In this document: one piece after another, positions 43,808-53,599 of the stretch | How positions within the stretch are numbered: the first letter of the stretch is position 1 | How the letters are laid out: every line of letters starts with the position of its first letter | DNA from: Nitrospira sp. ND1 | Lineage (GTDB): Bacteria; Nitrospirota; Nitrospiria; Nitrospirales; Nitrospiraceae | Direction: 5' to 3' | NCBI RefSeq assembly: GCF_900170025.1 | Contig: NZ_FWEX01000006.1 | Span: 1,697,089 to 1,761,088 of the forward strand | Length of the DNA: 64,000 bases | The notes under the pieces: model-generated | Databases searched by the model: none | Told to the model about the DNA's origin: nothing | Seen by the model: only the letters and a program-made list of their open reading frames with translations | Made by a program: the position numbers and the translations under genes

Positions 43808-45064
43808 ATGGCTAAGCAAGAAAAGATTGATCGGCACCTGCGATGCTCGTTTTGCGGGAAAAGCCGTGACGAAGTGCGTAAGCTCATCGCCGGTCCCACC
43901 GTCTACATTTGCGATGAATGTGTCAACCTCTGCAACGACATCATTGCGGAGGATTGGGAAGAGGCTAAGGAAGAAATATCTTCGAAGCTGAAGAAACCTG
44001 CCGAAATCAAACACCACCTTGATCAATACGTGGTGGGGCAGGATCGTGCCAAGCGAATCCTCTCCGTTGCCGTACACAACCACTACAAGCGCATCTCCGC
44101 CAAGGAGAAAGACGTCGACGATGTCGAACTCCAAAAAGGCAATATTCTGGTCATCGGCCCAACCGGCACCGGAAAAACACTCCTGGCTCAAACCCTGGCC
44201 AAGTTCCTTGACGTGCCGTTCACCCTTGCGGATGCCACCACGCTCACAGAAGCAGGCTATGTCGGTGAAGACGTTGAGAACATTATCCTAAAACTGCTTC
44301 AGGCCGCCGACTACGATGTCGAACGCGCTGAGCGCGGGATTGTATATATCGACGAAATCGACAAGATTAGTAGAAAAAGCGATAGCCCTTCCATCACGAG
44401 GGATGTCTCCGGTGAAGGCGTTCAGCAGGCGCTCCTGAAACTTATTGAAGGAACCGTCGCGAACGTGCCGCCGCAAGGTGGGCGCAAGCACCCACATCAA
44501 GAGTTCATTCAGGTGAACACCTCAAACATCTTGTTCGTCTGCGGCGGGGCATTTGTCGGGCTTGAGCATATCATCGAACAACGCATGAACAGAAAATCGA
44601 TGGGGTTCGGAGCGGAAGTCCGAGGCCGCAACGACATCCGATTGGGTGAATTGCTGCCACATGTCCAACCGGAGGATCTCCTGAAGTATGGATTGATCCC
44701 GGAGTTCATCGGCCGCTTGCCGGTCGTCGCCACCCTGGATGAACTCGACGAGCAGGCGTTGATTCGCATCCTTACCGAGCCCCGAAATGCGCTCACCAAG
44801 CAATATGAAAAGTTGCTTTCCTTCGAGAAAGTCAAGCTCCGTTTTACGGAGGGAGCCCTGAGCGCCGTTGCACGGAAAGCCTTCACACAAAAGACCGGTG
44901 CACGCGGGTTACGCTCAATCCTAGAAGAGGCCATGCTCGACGTGATGTACGATGCGCCTTCGCAGAAACAAATTAAGGAAGTCGTCATAACCGAAGACGC
45001 TATCAGCGGAAAACACGCTCCGATCCGGATCTTTGAGCAGGATAAGGACGTGAAGAGCGCATAG
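43808..45064 (+). CDS. clpX: ATP-dependent Clp protease ATP-binding subunit ClpX
   Basis: 418 aa. The N-terminal C4 zinc-binding domain ([11 protein letters not shown] with CDECVNLC) is followed by the AAA+ module with [25 protein letters not shown] and the IGF-type ClpP-docking region near [15 protein letters not shown]. It unfolds substrates and passes them to ClpP. A hairpin terminator follows. Confidence 0.97.
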   Translation: MAKQEKIDRHLRCSFCGKSRDEVRKLIAGPTVYICDECVNLCNDIIAEDWEEAKEEISSKLKKPAEIKHHLDQYVVGQDRAKRILSVAVHNHYKRISAKEKDVDDVELQKGNILVIGPTGTGKTLLAQTLAKFLDVPFTLADATTLTEAGYVGEDVENIILKLLQAADYDVERAERGIVYIDEIDKISRKSDSPSITRDVSGEGVQQALLKLIEGTVANVPPQGGRKHPHQEFIQVNTSNILFVCGGAFVGLEHIIEQRMNRKSMGFGAEVRGRNDIRLGELLPHVQPEDLLKYGLIPEFIGRLPVVATLDELDEQALIRILTEPRNALTKQYEKLLSFEKVKLRFTEGALSAVARKAFTQKTGARGLRSILEEAMLDVMYDAPSQKQIKEVVITEDAISGKHAPIRIFEQDKDVKSA

Positions 45065-45107
45065 CTTTCCCGTGGCAGTTTATTCTCACCACTAGCTTTA
45101 CTCCTTC

Positions 45108-45132
45108 CAGAGGGGGCCTCGCGCCCCCTCTG
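45108..45132 (+). terminator. Rho-independent-type hairpin after clpX
   Basis: Perfect stem cagagggggc / gccccctctg with a 5-nt loop, followed by the short T-run tttat. It lies 44 bp after the clpX stop. Confidence 0.7.
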
Positions 45133-45282
45133 TTTATGCTCCCCCGGGGCAGCACTTCAGGCGTGCCTTCACCAACCCACTTCCCCAAATCTTAGGTTTT
45201 TGTCGACAAGATCATTTCGTGCGGTATACTTGCGGAAAGATGGATATCCTCCCACTGGTGCCTTTTCCGAAGGGCGGCGCAT

Positions 45283-45807
45283 GTGAAATTCCCAGTCGTA
45301 TCCAGCAATAGACACAAGGGCAAAACACTTGAGATTGATTCCTCCAAAGAAGTGATCACCTTGGTGGGCATCAACGGCGAGCCAATGGGAAGCCTGGCCT
45401 GGGACTTTCTCGTCGATCAAATTCTGACCTACCGGAAACCTCAGCAGTCCCGTGAGGCGCGATCTGAGCCTCGCATCTCACTCTCAATACGGGTCAAATA
45501 CCACACCCCCGAGGGCACTCAATTCGAAAGTCGAGCGGGCGGGATCGGCGGAGGAGGCTTATTTATCGAGAGCTTTACGCCCTTAGCCGTGGGAACGAAG
45601 CTCGCCATGGAGTTTACTCTGCCGGAAAGTCCGGGCGAGTGGTTGTCGGCCAAAGGCGTGATCGCGTGGGTTTGTCCGAAAGCCGACCAATATACATTTA
45701 GCCCGGGAATGGGCGTCCGCTTCAGCGACATCGCGGCGGAAACACGAAATCGAGTACTCAGCCTGGTTCATTCCGTCAAGAGCATCACCCAGGACGAACC
45801 AAAGTAA
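45283..45807 (+). CDS. PilZ-like domain protein, copy 1
   Basis: 174 aa from a GTG at 45283. An N-terminal domain of about 65 residues (MKFPVVSSNRHKGKTLEIDSS) has no known match. The PilZ-like domain starts at RSEPRISLS, preserving the RxxxR motif for c-di-GMP, but the second motif (D/N-x-S-x-x-G) reads GIGGGG. It resembles the TIGR02266 group whose c-di-GMP binding is unproven. A paralogue follows 65 bp downstream. Confidence 0.82.
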   Translation: MKFPVVSSNRHKGKTLEIDSSKEVITLVGINGEPMGSLAWDFLVDQILTYRKPQQSREARSEPRISLSIRVKYHTPEGTQFESRAGGIGGGGLFIESFTPLAVGTKLAMEFTLPESPGEWLSAKGVIAWVCPKADQYTFSPGMGVRFSDIAAETRNRVLSLVHSVKSITQDEPK

Positions 45808-45872
45808 ACAACTCCTATACAACACCGCAATTCGAAACTCCCCAATACACACACAAGAGATCTGAGCCAAGG

Positions 45873-46391
45873 ATGAAGTTTCCCGTTACCGCCACTCGCG
45901 AACACCAAGGGAAGACGCTCAGCATTGACTGTGACCAAGAAACCCTGTCTCTATTCGATGACACCGGCCAACGCCTCAGCATACTTACCTGGGGCACGTT
46001 GATCGAACACATGCTCTCGGTCGACGAAGACGCACGCTTCGCCCATAGCCGTGCGCATCCCCGAGCGCCCCTCGCAATCAAGGTACACTGCACCACTGGC
46101 GATGGAAAACACTTCGACAGTCTGACGGGCGGGATCAGCGGAGGCGGACTATTTATTGAAAGTAGTGCACCGTTAGCACCCGGCACTGAATTGAAGGTTG
46201 AATTTGCCTTGCCCGACCGGCCAAGTCAGAAATTTGAAACGCGCGCGAAGGTGGCATGGGCACGTTCAAAACCCGAACGATACTTGTTATTCCCCGGAAT
46301 GGGCATTCAGTTCACCGATATCGACCCGGAAGCACAAGCACGGCTCATTGACTTGGTTGCCTCTCTGAACCGAACTCGTGCGACAGCGTAA
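45873..46391 (+). CDS. PilZ-like domain protein, copy 2
   Basis: 172 aa and of the same design as the preceding gene: N-terminal KFPVTATREHQGKTLSIDCDQETLSL, then RAHPRAPLA (RxxxR) and SLTGGISGGGLFI, where the Asp/Asn of the second PilZ motif is Gly but Ser and Gly remain. The pair arose by tandem duplication. Its 3' end overlaps the convergent HEAT gene by 47 bp. Confidence 0.82.
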   Translation: MKFPVTATREHQGKTLSIDCDQETLSLFDDTGQRLSILTWGTLIEHMLSVDEDARFAHSRAHPRAPLAIKVHCTTGDGKHFDSLTGGISGGGLFIESSAPLAPGTELKVEFALPDRPSQKFETRAKVAWARSKPERYLLFPGMGIQFTDIDPEAQARLIDLVASLNRTRATA

Positions 46392-47136
46392 TCTGTTGCA
46401 CAGCCCATCGAGCCCATCCACGAACCATCATATCTGGATCCGCCTCGGCCGCCCTCGACAGCTCCACCAAGACCCCGTTATCACCGATTTTGCCTAACCG
46501 AAACGCGGCCTCTGCGCGAACGCTTGCCGCCCCATCTGTCCTGAGAAGTGAGCGAAGGTGGGAAACGGCACCAGGATCCCCGCTCTCCCCTAGCGCGGCC
46601 GCGACTCCCTGACGCACACGCGCATCCGGATCTCGAAGCGCTTTGATCAGATCAGCGGAGAGCGACACGGTATCCAGGCTGAGCAACGCACGAGTTGCAG
46701 CAATACGAGCAGAACCCTGCGGATGCCGAAGAACCGCAAGAGTCTGAGCCTCACGATCCGCAGAAAACTCAATTTCACCGAGAGCCCGCGCCGATGCCAT
46801 TCGAACCGGCTCAGCAGAATCGGCCAAATGCCCTGCGAGCGCTATCCCACTCTTCCCGTCACCCAGCCGACCGAGTGCGAGAGCCGCAGCTTCGCGGACA
46901 CGAGCGTCCGGATCATTGAGCGCCACGATCAGACTGGCATTGGAAGACTTATGGCCGACCTTCCCCAAAGCCTCTGCGGCAGTGCGCCGGACGTCCGAGT
47001 CTGGGTCGGCAAGCAACTCAACGAGGCGTCCCGATACCGTCTCCGGAGCCTCCGATGGAGTATCGACGTAACACCCGTACACCACGGAGCACAGCAGCAG
47101 CCAGAAGAAGAATTGGAGTCGAAAATAAGAACGCAT
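46345..47136 (-). CDS. HEAT-repeat lipoprotein
   Basis: 263 aa from the ATG at 47136; the frame is open to 47172. The signal peptide ends in SVVYGC, a lipobox. Nearly the entire mature part is built of HEAT/PBS-type repeats of about 31 residues (LLADPDSDVRRTAAEALGKVG, ALNDPDARVREAAALALGRLG, and more). It is a lipid-anchored protein-binding scaffold of unknown role, convergent with and overlapping the second PilZ gene. Confidence 0.85.
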   Translation of the reverse strand: MRSYFRLQFFFWLLLCSVVYGCYVDTPSEAPETVSGRLVELLADPDSDVRRTAAEALGKVGHKSSNASLIVALNDPDARVREAAALALGRLGDGKSGIALAGHLADSAEPVRMASARALGEIEFSADREAQTLAVLRHPQGSARIAATRALLSLDTVSLSADLIKALRDPDARVRQGVAAALGESGDPGAVSHLRSLLRTDGAASVRAEAAFRLGKIGDNGVLVELSRAAEADPDMMVRGWARWAVQQITLSHEFGSERQPSQ

Positions 47137-47380
47137 CGGGGAAGCCGAACGTATATGAGTGAGAGAATTCAACGGAATTGAAACGTCTATCCTCGCGGGC
47201 AGAAAAGAACCTAAGCCCGCACGTAACTACGAAATTGGAATGCAGGTTCGAGATGAGACACTTGGGTGGATCGCCCAGGATACCAACCAGCAAGACGCAA
47301 GCAAAAAAGAACCGGTCGACTTCCTAATTCGACGAGGCCCCGGAATCACCCGCGCAGGGGAAAAGAATTATTAGCCTCTC

Positions 47381-48232
47381 CTACACCGACTTTGCGGAGG
47401 CATCGTCATCCAACACAGGTGCCTGCTTGGCTGCCTCGATGGACTGTTCTAGTTCCTTCTGCGCCGAATCCATTTCAGCCCGGATTGTTCGCATTTCGGG
47501 ATCGACCGAACTTCGCACATCCGCAACCGCCTGACGGAAGGTGCGCACGGCATCCCCCAATCCCTCCCCCAAACCCTGCATGTCCTGGGCTGACAGGCCC
47601 GACGGTTGAGCCTGAGCTGCCTTTGTTCGCATGGCTGCCTGAGCCGCCTGCACCCGCGCCACGGCATCCTTGTTCACAATCGCCGACGGACGCTTAGCCA
47701 CCGGCTTGCTCTGGGCGCCTGGCGGAAGGGGCGGATACTGCGCGCGCATCACTGGGGCAGGAGCCGCCATACGCTCTTCCATCGTCGGAGGCTGGTGACT
47801 TTGTGCAACCGCCGACCCCGCTGCCGCTTGCCCCGGCGTGACCGTCGCCACACGCGGTTTCGTTGGTTGAGTCGCTTGCGGACCTTGTGGCCCAGCCGCA
47901 GCCATCAGAGCCGCTGTCGTACCTGGAGTCAGCTCAGGTCCCGGCGTGTATGGAGAGGTGGCTTTAGGAGCCGCCGCCGGCGCTACGGTGGCGGGCTGCG
48001 CAACCTGTGGAATATCTGCCGCCGGCTGAGCCTGGATCTGAGCAGGCATGGCAGCGGTTTCGTTTTGGTCGGGAGCGTTCTCGGGAGGTGGAATATCATT
48101 CACCTCCTTCTTAAACCCTTTGAGCGCCTTGCCGACCCCCTCGCCGATTTGCGGAAGTTTCCCGGCCCCAAAAATGATCAACACAATGACCAGGATGATA
48201 ATCAACTCGGAAAATCCCATAGTGCCAAACAT
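47381..48232 (-). CDS. Sec-independent translocase TatA/B-type protein with long tail
   Basis: 283 aa from the ATG at 48232 (AGGAAGG upstream); a longer frame to 48370 lacks family features. Residues 1-50 are a normal TatA: FGTMGFSELIIILVIVLIIF with a TM helix, then GAGKLPQIGEGVGKALKGFKKEV. The remaining 230 residues are Pro/Ala/Gln-rich with a helical, charged C-terminus (MRTIRAEMDSAQKELEQSIEAAK). TatA is usually 60-90 aa and TatB about 100-180, so the tail is unusual. The Tat substrate at 38538-39782 fits a working pathway; tatC is not in the window. Confidence 0.85.
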   Translation of the reverse strand: MFGTMGFSELIIILVIVLIIFGAGKLPQIGEGVGKALKGFKKEVNDIPPPENAPDQNETAAMPAQIQAQPAADIPQVAQPATVAPAAAPKATSPYTPGPELTPGTTAALMAAAGPQGPQATQPTKPRVATVTPGQAAAGSAVAQSHQPPTMEERMAAPAPVMRAQYPPLPPGAQSKPVAKRPSAIVNKDAVARVQAAQAAMRTKAAQAQPSGLSAQDMQGLGEGLGDAVRTFRQAVADVRSSVDPEMRTIRAEMDSAQKELEQSIEAAKQAPVLDDDASAKSV

Positions 48233-48378
48233 GTTCGATATCCTTCCTCGGCAGATAGGAGTCAATACAGCGTCAGAGGGCCTCTTCGGCCCTCTGAACT
48301 CCCACGATAGCTGCCCGATGCAAAGGGTGTCAAGAAAGGTGGGCGGCCACAGCCGGCCCAGGAATAGCACCGAAGAAC

Positions 48379-49608
48379 CTAGCTCGCAGGGATGGGAATC
48401 GGGAGAAGATCGGCCTGAACCGGCTGGCCGTACACCACCGCGTCGCGGGCGGAGAGATACACATCCAGTTCACTCCGAATACCGAACTCATCCGGCAGGT
48501 AGATGCCAGGCTCAATCGAAAAGCAGGTGCCCGGCAACAACCGGCGCGCATCCTGCGTCTCCAGATTGTCGATATTCGCGCCGTTACCATGCACTTCCTC
48601 ACCGATGGAATGGCCGGTTCGGTGCACGAAATATTGCCCGTACCCTGCGTCCTGAATCACCCGGCGGCAGACATCATCCACTTCCCACCCATAGGGGCAT
48701 TCACCGGCTCGTACACGACCTTGCACAAAGGTGACGGCCGCATCCCGAGCCCGTCGAACAATCTGAAAAATGTCCTGGTGCCGGGCAGGCACAGTCGCCC
48801 CGACGAACCCCGTCCAGGTGATATCCGCATAGACCGCCCCTGGTCCAGGCTGTTTAGCCCACAGGTCGATCAGTACAAGGTCACCCTGCCGAATCGGAGC
48901 TGATCCTTCGGAAGCCGGCGCGTAATGAGGATCGGCGCTATGCGCATTCACCGCAGCAATCGGCGGACTCGAGGTTACCAAGCCACGGGCCTGCATGCGG
49001 GAAAGAATGTATTGCTGTAATCCATATTCAGTCAGGCTGGACCGAGCAGCCAGCGAAGTTCCGACAAATCCAAACGCCTCGTCGACAATTGCGCGTAGCC
49101 CTTCGGCTGCCACCTGATGCGACGCCAATTGTGCATCATCCCACACCGCCTCAAATTGCTGAACCAGATCGGCAGAGGTCACCACCTCCGCGCCGAGACT
49201 GCGCACCAGATCAATCGTGCCGGCATCCACGCGTGACAGATAGGGAATGGCATTCATCGGCGAATATTGCATCGCGATCCGCTTGGCAGAGTGCAGCAGG
49301 GAACCGAGAGCCGCCTGCTGATCGCGCCAAGAGACGTACGCACGCGCGTCTCCGGGCAACCCATCCAGGACATGAGGCTCAATGCGATGCTGGAGCTTCA
49401 CCGGCGTACCCTGCGCGGGAACCCAATAGTACCAACGCCGCGTGACATGGAGCGAGGGGTCTAACAACAAGACGCGATACGCGATGGGGTCGAGGTGGCG
49501 AAAGTCGTAAAAGAGCCACCCATCAAGTCCCGGCTGCTCCCGGATGGCCTGCTGAATACGAATCACCCGTGCGTGAGAACGATCGGCCACGTTCATGCTT
49601 GCCATCAT
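48379..49608 (-). CDS. M24-family Xaa-Pro aminopeptidase-like protein
   Basis: About 409 aa from the ATG at 49608 (49596 is an alternative). The N-terminal creatinase-like domain precedes the pita-bread fold with metal ligands: DLVLIDLWAK (Asp), YADITWTGFVG (Asp), HRTGHSIGEEVHG (His), CFSIEPGIYLP (Glu) and GIRSELDVYL (Glu). In true prolidases the first ligand block is often VLIDxGA; here it is LIDLWA, as in some Nitrospirota and other relatives. The substrate is unknown. Its 5' end is divergent from the gene at 49691. Confidence 0.88.
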   Translation of the reverse strand: MMASMNVADRSHARVIRIQQAIREQPGLDGWLFYDFRHLDPIAYRVLLLDPSLHVTRRWYYWVPAQGTPVKLQHRIEPHVLDGLPGDARAYVSWRDQQAALGSLLHSAKRIAMQYSPMNAIPYLSRVDAGTIDLVRSLGAEVVTSADLVQQFEAVWDDAQLASHQVAAEGLRAIVDEAFGFVGTSLAARSSLTEYGLQQYILSRMQARGLVTSSPPIAAVNAHSADPHYAPASEGSAPIRQGDLVLIDLWAKQPGPGAVYADITWTGFVGATVPARHQDIFQIVRRARDAAVTFVQGRVRAGECPYGWEVDDVCRRVIQDAGYGQYFVHRTGHSIGEEVHGNGANIDNLETQDARRLLPGTCFSIEPGIYLPDEFGIRSELDVYLSARDAVVYGQPVQADLLPIPIPAS

Positions 49609-49690
49609 AGCGTCATTCCGCCAGCGATACCACTGGGCAATCACGCTGTTCTCTGCCCTCCACGCAATGTTAGAATGAACCGAACCCGCT

Positions 49691-50149
49691 ATGGCTATCG
49701 TTCCCTCATCCGATCCCGCGCAGTACCGCGTCACCTTCTTCTTCGGGCCGGAAGCCGTCGAAGAGCGACCGGATCATCTGCGATGCGTCTTCAACGTGAA
49801 GAAGCGGAGCTGGAAAGGCGGCGTGCAAGTGGCTGTGGATGTGGCCCGGCGTCACCTCGACCGGGCCCGCGAGCGAATTGGGTATGCCTCCTGGCTGGCT
49901 GAACTCATACACAGCGGCCACCAAGAGGAGCGGGAGGAGCTGACCAGCCGCGCCGATGATCTCTTCGTCCAGTCGCTCTGTACCAGTGCGCTCAACTTGG
50001 CCCTCCAGGCGGGAATTGAACAGGTGAATCAACAGATCGACGCCGCCACGTTCGCCGACGAACTGCATCAACTCCTCGACGAACAACCGGAACAGGTGAC
50101 CGATCGAATTCGCCTCGAACTGGACCTGGGTGAGACTTCCGAAATCTGA
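49691..50149 (+). CDS. Hypothetical cytoplasmic protein
   Basis: 152 aa. I do not recognise it. It starts with VPSSDPAQYRVTFFFGPEAVEERPDHLRCVFNVKKRSWKGGV, a likely beta-rich part, and continues as an acidic helical region (HSGHQEEREELTSRADDLF...). No signal or TM helix. It is divergent from the M24 peptidase gene by about 80 bp. Confidence 0.7.
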   Translation: MAIVPSSDPAQYRVTFFFGPEAVEERPDHLRCVFNVKKRSWKGGVQVAVDVARRHLDRARERIGYASWLAELIHSGHQEEREELTSRADDLFVQSLCTSALNLALQAGIEQVNQQIDAATFADELHQLLDEQPEQVTDRIRLELDLGETSEI

Positions 50150-50282
50150 TGCGCAACGGTGTGGCAGCAAAGCCGGAAGGGGTTTGAAAACGGGGGGGAA
50201 TTTGTTATAACGACAACGGACTCATCGGCATTTATTTTTCTTTCCACGGCATCAGAACTTCAGCACGAAGGAGGCACCCAAC

Positions 50283-50756
50283 GTGAACGTCTCTGTCTAT
50301 TCGCCCCTTAAAAGACGACGCAGCCTCTGGGCCCAAGTCCTCGTCTTCAGTCTGGTCACAGTCTGCTCTCTGGCCTTACTCATCGCCCCCGTCTCCGCGC
50401 AGGAATCGGGAGGTGCGTCTAATGTGCCGGTCTCGTCGAACGATGCCAGTCCGTCGGGTGTCGGCATTCAAGCGGGCTCCGCACTGGCCACCATCGTCTA
50501 TTTCCCGCTCAAACTGGCCTTCGCGATCGGCGGCGGGGTCGTCGGCGGATTGGCCTATGGCTTCTCCGGAGGCAGTGAACAGACGGCCAAGAATATCTGG
50601 ATCCCCAGCATGTACGGCACCTACATCATCACGCCGGATCATCTCAAGGGCGATAAACCCATCCGCTTCCTCGGCGTCTCAGGGGAGCCTGCGCGAGAGG
50701 CCGGCGATTACACCCCGCAAGAACCAGCGCCGCTGCCTTTGGAACCGATCCGCTAG
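50283..50756 (+). CDS. Hypothetical exported protein with glycine-rich hydrophobic segment
   Basis: 157 aa from a GTG at 50283, preceded by AAGGAGG. A long signal peptide (QVLVFSLVTVCSLALLIAPVSA) is followed by a low-complexity part and a hydrophobic Gly-rich segment (LAFAIGGGVVGGLAYGFSGG). C-terminal TYIITPDHLKGDKPIRFLGV is soluble. Unknown family. The next gene starts 1 base after its stop. Confidence 0.75.
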   Translation: MNVSVYSPLKRRRSLWAQVLVFSLVTVCSLALLIAPVSAQESGGASNVPVSSNDASPSGVGIQAGSALATIVYFPLKLAFAIGGGVVGGLAYGFSGGSEQTAKNIWIPSMYGTYIITPDHLKGDKPIRFLGVSGEPAREAGDYTPQEPAPLPLEPIR

Positions 50757-50757
50757 C

Positions 50758-51534
50758 ATGAAACCCGTCATCGGAGTCACCCCCGACTTCAATGCCGGTG
50801 ATCGTCAAGAATGGGGCGGCAAGGAGCCCACATATTTTTTGCGGGCCCGGTATGTCCGCGCCATTGAGGAACTCGGCGGCGTGCCGGTAATTCTGCCACT
50901 TGTGGCGAACCGATCCGCACGCCGGCGCCTGCTGGAAGGGGTCGACGGACTCCTCCTGACAGGAAGCGGGCCGGACTTGGATCCAACCCTGTACGGAGAA
51001 AAAAAGCGATATGCCTTTCCGGTCGTCGCTAAACGACGCTCCAGCTTTGAATTGGACTTGGTTCGGTTAGCCATCCGGAACCACATCCCCACGCTGGCTA
51101 TTTGCGGAGGCATGCAAAGCATGAATGTCGCCTGCGGAGGGAGCCTGTATCAGGATATTCCGGCCCAGGTCGACCATGTGTTACAGCACCGACAGACGAC
51201 ACCGGCGGTTCGACTCTCTCACAGCATCTCCATCACACCCGGCAGCCTGCTCAATCGAATCGTCAAGCGCGCCCGCATGCAGGTCAACAGCTCGCATCAC
51301 CAATCGGTGAAAGCAGTCGGGCACGCCCTTATTGCCAGCGCAACCGCGCCGGATGGCATCGTTGAAGCGATCGAACTTCCGACGCACCCCTTCTTTCTCG
51401 GCCTGCAATGGCACCCCGAATTTTTGTTCGAACGACACCTCTTGCACCGACGACTCTTTCAGACATTCTTGCGGGCCGCCTCGCGCCGCCCGTCACTCCA
51501 ACCTTCGCCTGCGAGACGCAGGAACAACTCATGA
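50758..51534 (+). CDS. Peptidase C26 / gamma-glutamyl-GABA hydrolase-like protein
   Basis: 258 aa from the ATG at 50758, directly after the preceding stop. Class I glutamine-amidotransferase fold with nucleophile Cys116 (AICGGMQSMN), the catalytic His in LQWHPEF and the early motif DGLLLTGSGPDLDP. The VNSSHHQSVKAVG segment is typical for PuuD-type hydrolases that cleave gamma-glutamyl compounds. An amino-acid permease gene follows within 70 bp, suggesting use of imported amines or amino acids. Confidence 0.88.
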   Translation: MKPVIGVTPDFNAGDRQEWGGKEPTYFLRARYVRAIEELGGVPVILPLVANRSARRRLLEGVDGLLLTGSGPDLDPTLYGEKKRYAFPVVAKRRSSFELDLVRLAIRNHIPTLAICGGMQSMNVACGGSLYQDIPAQVDHVLQHRQTTPAVRLSHSISITPGSLLNRIVKRARMQVNSSHHQSVKAVGHALIASATAPDGIVEAIELPTHPFFLGLQWHPEFLFERHLLHRRLFQTFLRAASRRPSLQPSPARRRNNS

Positions 51535-51597
51535 CACGGGGTTCATTTCGCCATAACAGCGGACATGGACGTGGCGCCGCCGGAGAGAGGACACTGC

Positions 51598-53043
51598 GTG
51601 GGCAATCCGCTGTTTCGCACCAAATCCATCGAACGAATCCTCGCTGATTCCGACGCCCCTGAACATCGCCTGAAACGGACCCTGACGGCCTGGGACCTGA
51701 CCGGACTCGGCATCGGCGCGATTATCGGCACCGGCATCTTCGTGCTGATCGGCACCGCTATCGTCGGTGATGCGCACCGGCCAGGCGCGGGGCCCGGCAT
51801 CATGCTGTCGTTCATTCTTTCAGGCATCACCTGCGCGCTCGCCGCCCTCTGCTATGCCGAATTTGCCGCCATGATCCCGGTCGCCGGCAGTGCCTATACC
51901 TATTCTTATGCCACCTTGGGAGAATTTCTGGCCTGGCTGACTGGCTGGAATCTGATCCTGGAATATGGCGTGGCCTGCGTGGCCGTCGCGATCGGGTGGT
52001 CCGGATACTTTAACAACATCCTCAAACTCTGCGGCCTTGAACTCCCATACTGGGCCACTCATCCTCCCGGCGCGGACGGCGGCATTGCGAACATTCCGGC
52101 CGCGATCATCGTGTTGCTCGTCACCTGCATCTTGATTGTCGGGGTGAAAGAGAGCGCGCGCGCCACCTGCGGCATTGTGCTCATCAAGCTGGCCGTGATC
52201 GCCTTCTTCATTGCGGTCGGCACATCCTCCGTCGACACGGCCAATTGGTCCCCCTTCATGCCGTTCGGATTTGCCGGCGTCGGCGCGGCCGCAGCCATCG
52301 TGTTCTTCGCCTATATCGGATTCGACGCTGTGTCCACCACCGCTGAAGAGGCCAAGAACCCCCAACGGGATTTACCCATCGGGATCTTCGCCTCGCTGGC
52401 CATCTGCACCGTGCTCTATATTTCTGTGGCCGCGATCCTGACCGGATTAGTGCCTTATTCGCAAATCGACGTTCATGCCCCGGTAGCGGAAGGGCTCCGC
52501 ATGGTCGGATTCAAGTGGGGAGCCGCCATCGTGGCAACCGGTGCGGTAGCGGGCATTACCAGTGTCCTGGTGGTGATGATGCTGGGCCAGATTCGGGTCT
52601 TTTTCGCCATGTCGCGGGACGGTCTCCTGGGTCCCTGGCTTTCAGGCGTCCATCCGAAGTTTCGAACGCCCCACCACGCCACCTATTTGACCGGCGTGGC
52701 CGTCGCCATCATGGCCGCACTCATTCCGATCGGTGAGGCAGCGGATATGACGAACATCGGGACCCTCTTTGCCTTTGTCCTCGTCTGTATCGGCATCATG
52801 GTCTTGCGCTACACGAAGCCGAACCATCCACGCCCCTTCCGTATGCCATTCATGCCGGTCGTCCCCATTTTGGGAGTCCTGGCCTGCCTGGGCCTAATGT
52901 ATTTCCTGCCCTGGATGACCTGGATCCGGTTTTTCGTGTGGACCATCATCGGCATCCTGGTCTACGCCATGTACGGGATGCGCCATAGCAAACTCGCCAC
53001 AAGGCCCTCGACAGAACAGGCCGAGACACCTCGACCGGCATAG
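51598..53043 (+). CDS. APC-superfamily amino-acid permease
   Basis: About 481 aa from a GTG at 51598 after GAGAGAGG; an ATG at 51565 is the alternative. The first TM helix carries GLGIGAIIGTGIFVLIG, the unwound substrate-binding motif of the APC family. I count about 12 hydrophobic segments. The pattern (VLVCIGIMVLRYTKPNHPRPFRMP) resembles cationic amino-acid transporters (CAT/YfnA). The substrate is unproven. Confidence 0.9.
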   Translation: MGNPLFRTKSIERILADSDAPEHRLKRTLTAWDLTGLGIGAIIGTGIFVLIGTAIVGDAHRPGAGPGIMLSFILSGITCALAALCYAEFAAMIPVAGSAYTYSYATLGEFLAWLTGWNLILEYGVACVAVAIGWSGYFNNILKLCGLELPYWATHPPGADGGIANIPAAIIVLLVTCILIVGVKESARATCGIVLIKLAVIAFFIAVGTSSVDTANWSPFMPFGFAGVGAAAAIVFFAYIGFDAVSTTAEEAKNPQRDLPIGIFASLAICTVLYISVAAILTGLVPYSQIDVHAPVAEGLRMVGFKWGAAIVATGAVAGITSVLVVMMLGQIRVFFAMSRDGLLGPWLSGVHPKFRTPHHATYLTGVAVAIMAALIPIGEAADMTNIGTLFAFVLVCIGIMVLRYTKPNHPRPFRMPFMPVVPILGVLACLGLMYFLPWMTWIRFFVWTIIGILVYAMYGMRHSKLATRPSTEQAETPRPA

Positions 53044-53079
53044 TCGAATTACGAGCCAAAAAACTGGTGACGGGAAAAA

Positions 53080-53508
53080 CTAGGACGATGCTTCGGTTGG
53101 AGCAACCGGGGAGGTTGTCGGAGGTGCTGCTGCAGCCGGGGCCGCAGGTGGAGGAGATGCTGGCGCCGGAGTCGAGGTACCTGCTGCCGCAGGAGCAGGC
53201 TGAGCAGCCGCAGGCTTGGGAGGAGCAGAGGGCTTCGGCGGAGCAGGCCGCTCCGGTTTAATCCCGCCTTCCCAGGAAGGACCTGAATACATATCGGCGG
53301 CCAACCCTTTGCCTTTCCACTTTTCTTCGAAATCTGCAGCCGCTTTGTTCGGGGTTTCTCCCGCACCCACCACGTCATTCCAGGGATAGGCCCGGGGACC
53401 AATCTGGCACCCGGTCTCCGTACGCCTCAAATAGAGGGCAATCGGGTTCCCCCGGTACGGCCCGAGATAGATATGCACTGACCCCACATATTCGAGCAAT
53501 GTGGCCAC
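53080..53508 (-). CDS. Hypothetical protein with Pro/Ala-rich tail
   Basis: About 142 aa from a GTG at 53508 (GGAGG upstream); frame open to 53559. The N-terminal 75 residues (YVGSVHIYLGPYRGNPIALYLRRTETGCQIGPRAYPWNDVVGAG, in shorter pieces) look like a small folded unit; the C-terminal 65 residues are almost only Pro, Ala, Ser and Thr. I do not recognise the family. Convergent with the permease gene. Confidence 0.65.
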   Translation of the reverse strand: MATLLEYVGSVHIYLGPYRGNPIALYLRRTETGCQIGPRAYPWNDVVGAGETPNKAAADFEEKWKGKGLAADMYSGPSWEGGIKPERPAPPKPSAPPKPAAAQPAPAAAGTSTPAPASPPPAAPAAAAPPTTSPVAPTEASS

Positions 53509-53599
53509 CGCGCCTCCAAGAAGAGGTGCATGATGCCATAAGAGGCGGGAAGAGGGCAAGATGGACCTATCACCCCCCTGCTATTTGGTCCAGAAGCGA

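Noticed and set aside
47159-47374. 71-codon frame between the HEAT lipoprotein and tatA-like genes
   Set aside because: No ribosome site, no motif, low-complexity polar product; probably chance.
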